6,398 bases of DNA from SAR116 cluster bacterium. GTDB lineage: Bacteria; Pseudomonadota; Alphaproteobacteria; Puniceispirillales; GCA-002684695. Position numbers and translations under genes: made by a program. The notes beneath the pieces are model-generated. The model did no database searches and had not been told where the DNA came from. It saw only the letters and a list, made by a program, of their open reading frames with translations. Every line of letters begins with the position of its first letter. Position 1 is the stretch's first letter. The stretch covers positions 1-6,398 of the forward strand of contig NYVQ01000076.1 in assembly GCA_002684695.1 (NCBI GenBank), in the 5' to 3' direction. Shown piece by piece: positions 5,964-6,398 of this stretch.

Positions 5964-6398
5964 TTAACAATTTTTGAATTTTTTTGAAAAACAATCTAAA
6001 GATAACTTCTGCGCTTTTTGAATTTCAGTATTACTTAACATTTTAATAAGATTATCTCTTTTTAATATAGCTTTTTCGTAACCTTGAGAAGCTGATATAT
6101 TAGCCCACATGAAAGATTTAATCATATTTTTTTTTATTCCCCAACCATTATAAAACATTTTAGATAATTGATATTGTGATTTTCTAAAACCATTTTCTGC
6201 TGACATTAAATAATATTCATATGCCACTTTAAAATCTTGAACAACACCCTCACCCTCAAAATATATAGAAGCAAAATTATATTGAGCCTCAGGTAAACCT
6301 TGTTTAGCTGCAAGAGAGAACCATTTTAATGCAGTAAGTTTATGATTATATTCTGAATTCTCTTTCAAAAAAATTATTCCAAGATTGAATTGTGCTTC
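5964..6398 (-). CDS. Sel1-repeat (SLR) protein, C-terminal part, cut by the right edge
   Basis: The reading frame is open from base 6398 to the TAA at 5966-5964 (144 codons), so the N-terminus lies outside the window. The TTG at 6368-6366 is not a believable start, because the ten residues before it (EAQFNLGIIF) are themselves the beginning of a Sel1 repeat. Counting from the edge, repeats run roughly 1-36, 37-72 and 73-108; the second is the clearest, with AQYNFASIYFEGEGVVQDFKVA. They are followed by a C-terminal helix pair (KRDNLIKMLSNTEIQKAQKL) that commonly closes bacterial Sel1 proteins. These alpha-solenoid repeats mediate protein-protein contacts, and many bacterial members are exported. 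Two Cys near the end (136 and 144 of the fragment) could pair if the protein is periplasmic. The signal peptide, if any, is not visible, so the partner and role are unknown. The gene converges on the flavoprotein gene with a 2-base gap. Confidence 0.9.
   Translation of the reverse strand, partial: EAQFNLGIIFLKENSEYNHKLTALKWFSLAAKQGLPEAQYNFASIYFEGEGVVQDFKVAYEYYLMSAENGFRKSQYQLSKMFYNGWGIKKNMIKSFMWANISASQGYEKAILKRDNLIKMLSNTEIQKAQKLSLDCFSKKFKNC

Noticed and set aside
5943..5998. Possible bidirectional terminator between the convergent flavoprotein and Sel1 genes
   Set aside because: There are T and A runs on both strands but no G+C-containing stem; the AAAAATTTTT palindrome at 5946-5955 has no loop. 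It cannot be told from background composition.
1..6398. Mobile elements, CRISPR arrays, phage genes, tRNA or other RNA genes, toxin-antitoxin pairs
   Set aside because: Nothing of the kind was seen: there are no long direct or terminal inverted repeats, no spaced repeats, no cloverleaf-like G+C-rich stretches, and every sizeable region is accounted for by a known housekeeping family.

Overview
This is a strongly A+T-rich window (by eye well over 60% A+T) with very tight gene packing: the longest stretch without a confident gene is about 150 bases at the left edge. Eight clear protein genes are present, seven complete and one cut by the right edge. A possible tail of a ninth gene lies at the extreme left. 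I see no rRNA, tRNA, CRISPR array, insertion sequence, phage gene or riboswitch. The gene set is a class II cytochrome c of the c'/c556 kind, a SRAP protein, a long Sua5 followed directly by a GlcD/D2HGDH-type flavoprotein, and a Sel1-repeat protein. Together with the low G+C and short spacers, this suggests a streamlined, probably free-living marine alphaproteobacterium. That placement is inference from gene content and composition; there is no marker RNA to confirm it.

Left block, plus strand (151-2851): APS kinase (cysC), aldose 1-epimerase (galM), a small exported cytochrome c, and an AlkA-type DNA glycosylase. They are separated by only 3, 30 and 10 bases and read like one transcription unit, although the functions (sulfate activation, sugar anomer interconversion, periplasmic haem protein, base-excision repair) do not form one pathway. 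A low-complexity A+T leader with a perfect 9-bp inverted repeat precedes cysC.

Middle (2838-3497, minus strand): a SRAP/YedK protein converges on the glycosylase gene and overlaps its end by 14 bases. The pair has complementary roles: the glycosylase makes abasic sites, and SRAP proteins cross-link to abasic sites in single-stranded DNA to protect them.

Right block, plus strand (3564-5961): a 66-base divergent promoter region leads into Sua5 (threonylcarbamoyl-AMP synthase for tRNA t6A) and an FAD-linked 2-hydroxyacid dehydrogenase. These two genes overlap by 8 bases and are probably translationally coupled. A Sel1-repeat protein on the minus strand ends 2 bases beyond the flavoprotein stop and runs off the right edge; its true start is outside the window.

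Overall this is an ordinary housekeeping region, and I see no convincing undescribed multi-gene system. The points most worth checking are the apparent Phe in place of the axial Met in the cytochrome, the stand-alone cysC, the alkA-SRAP convergent pair, and the departures from the D2HGDH substrate-site pattern in the flavoprotein.
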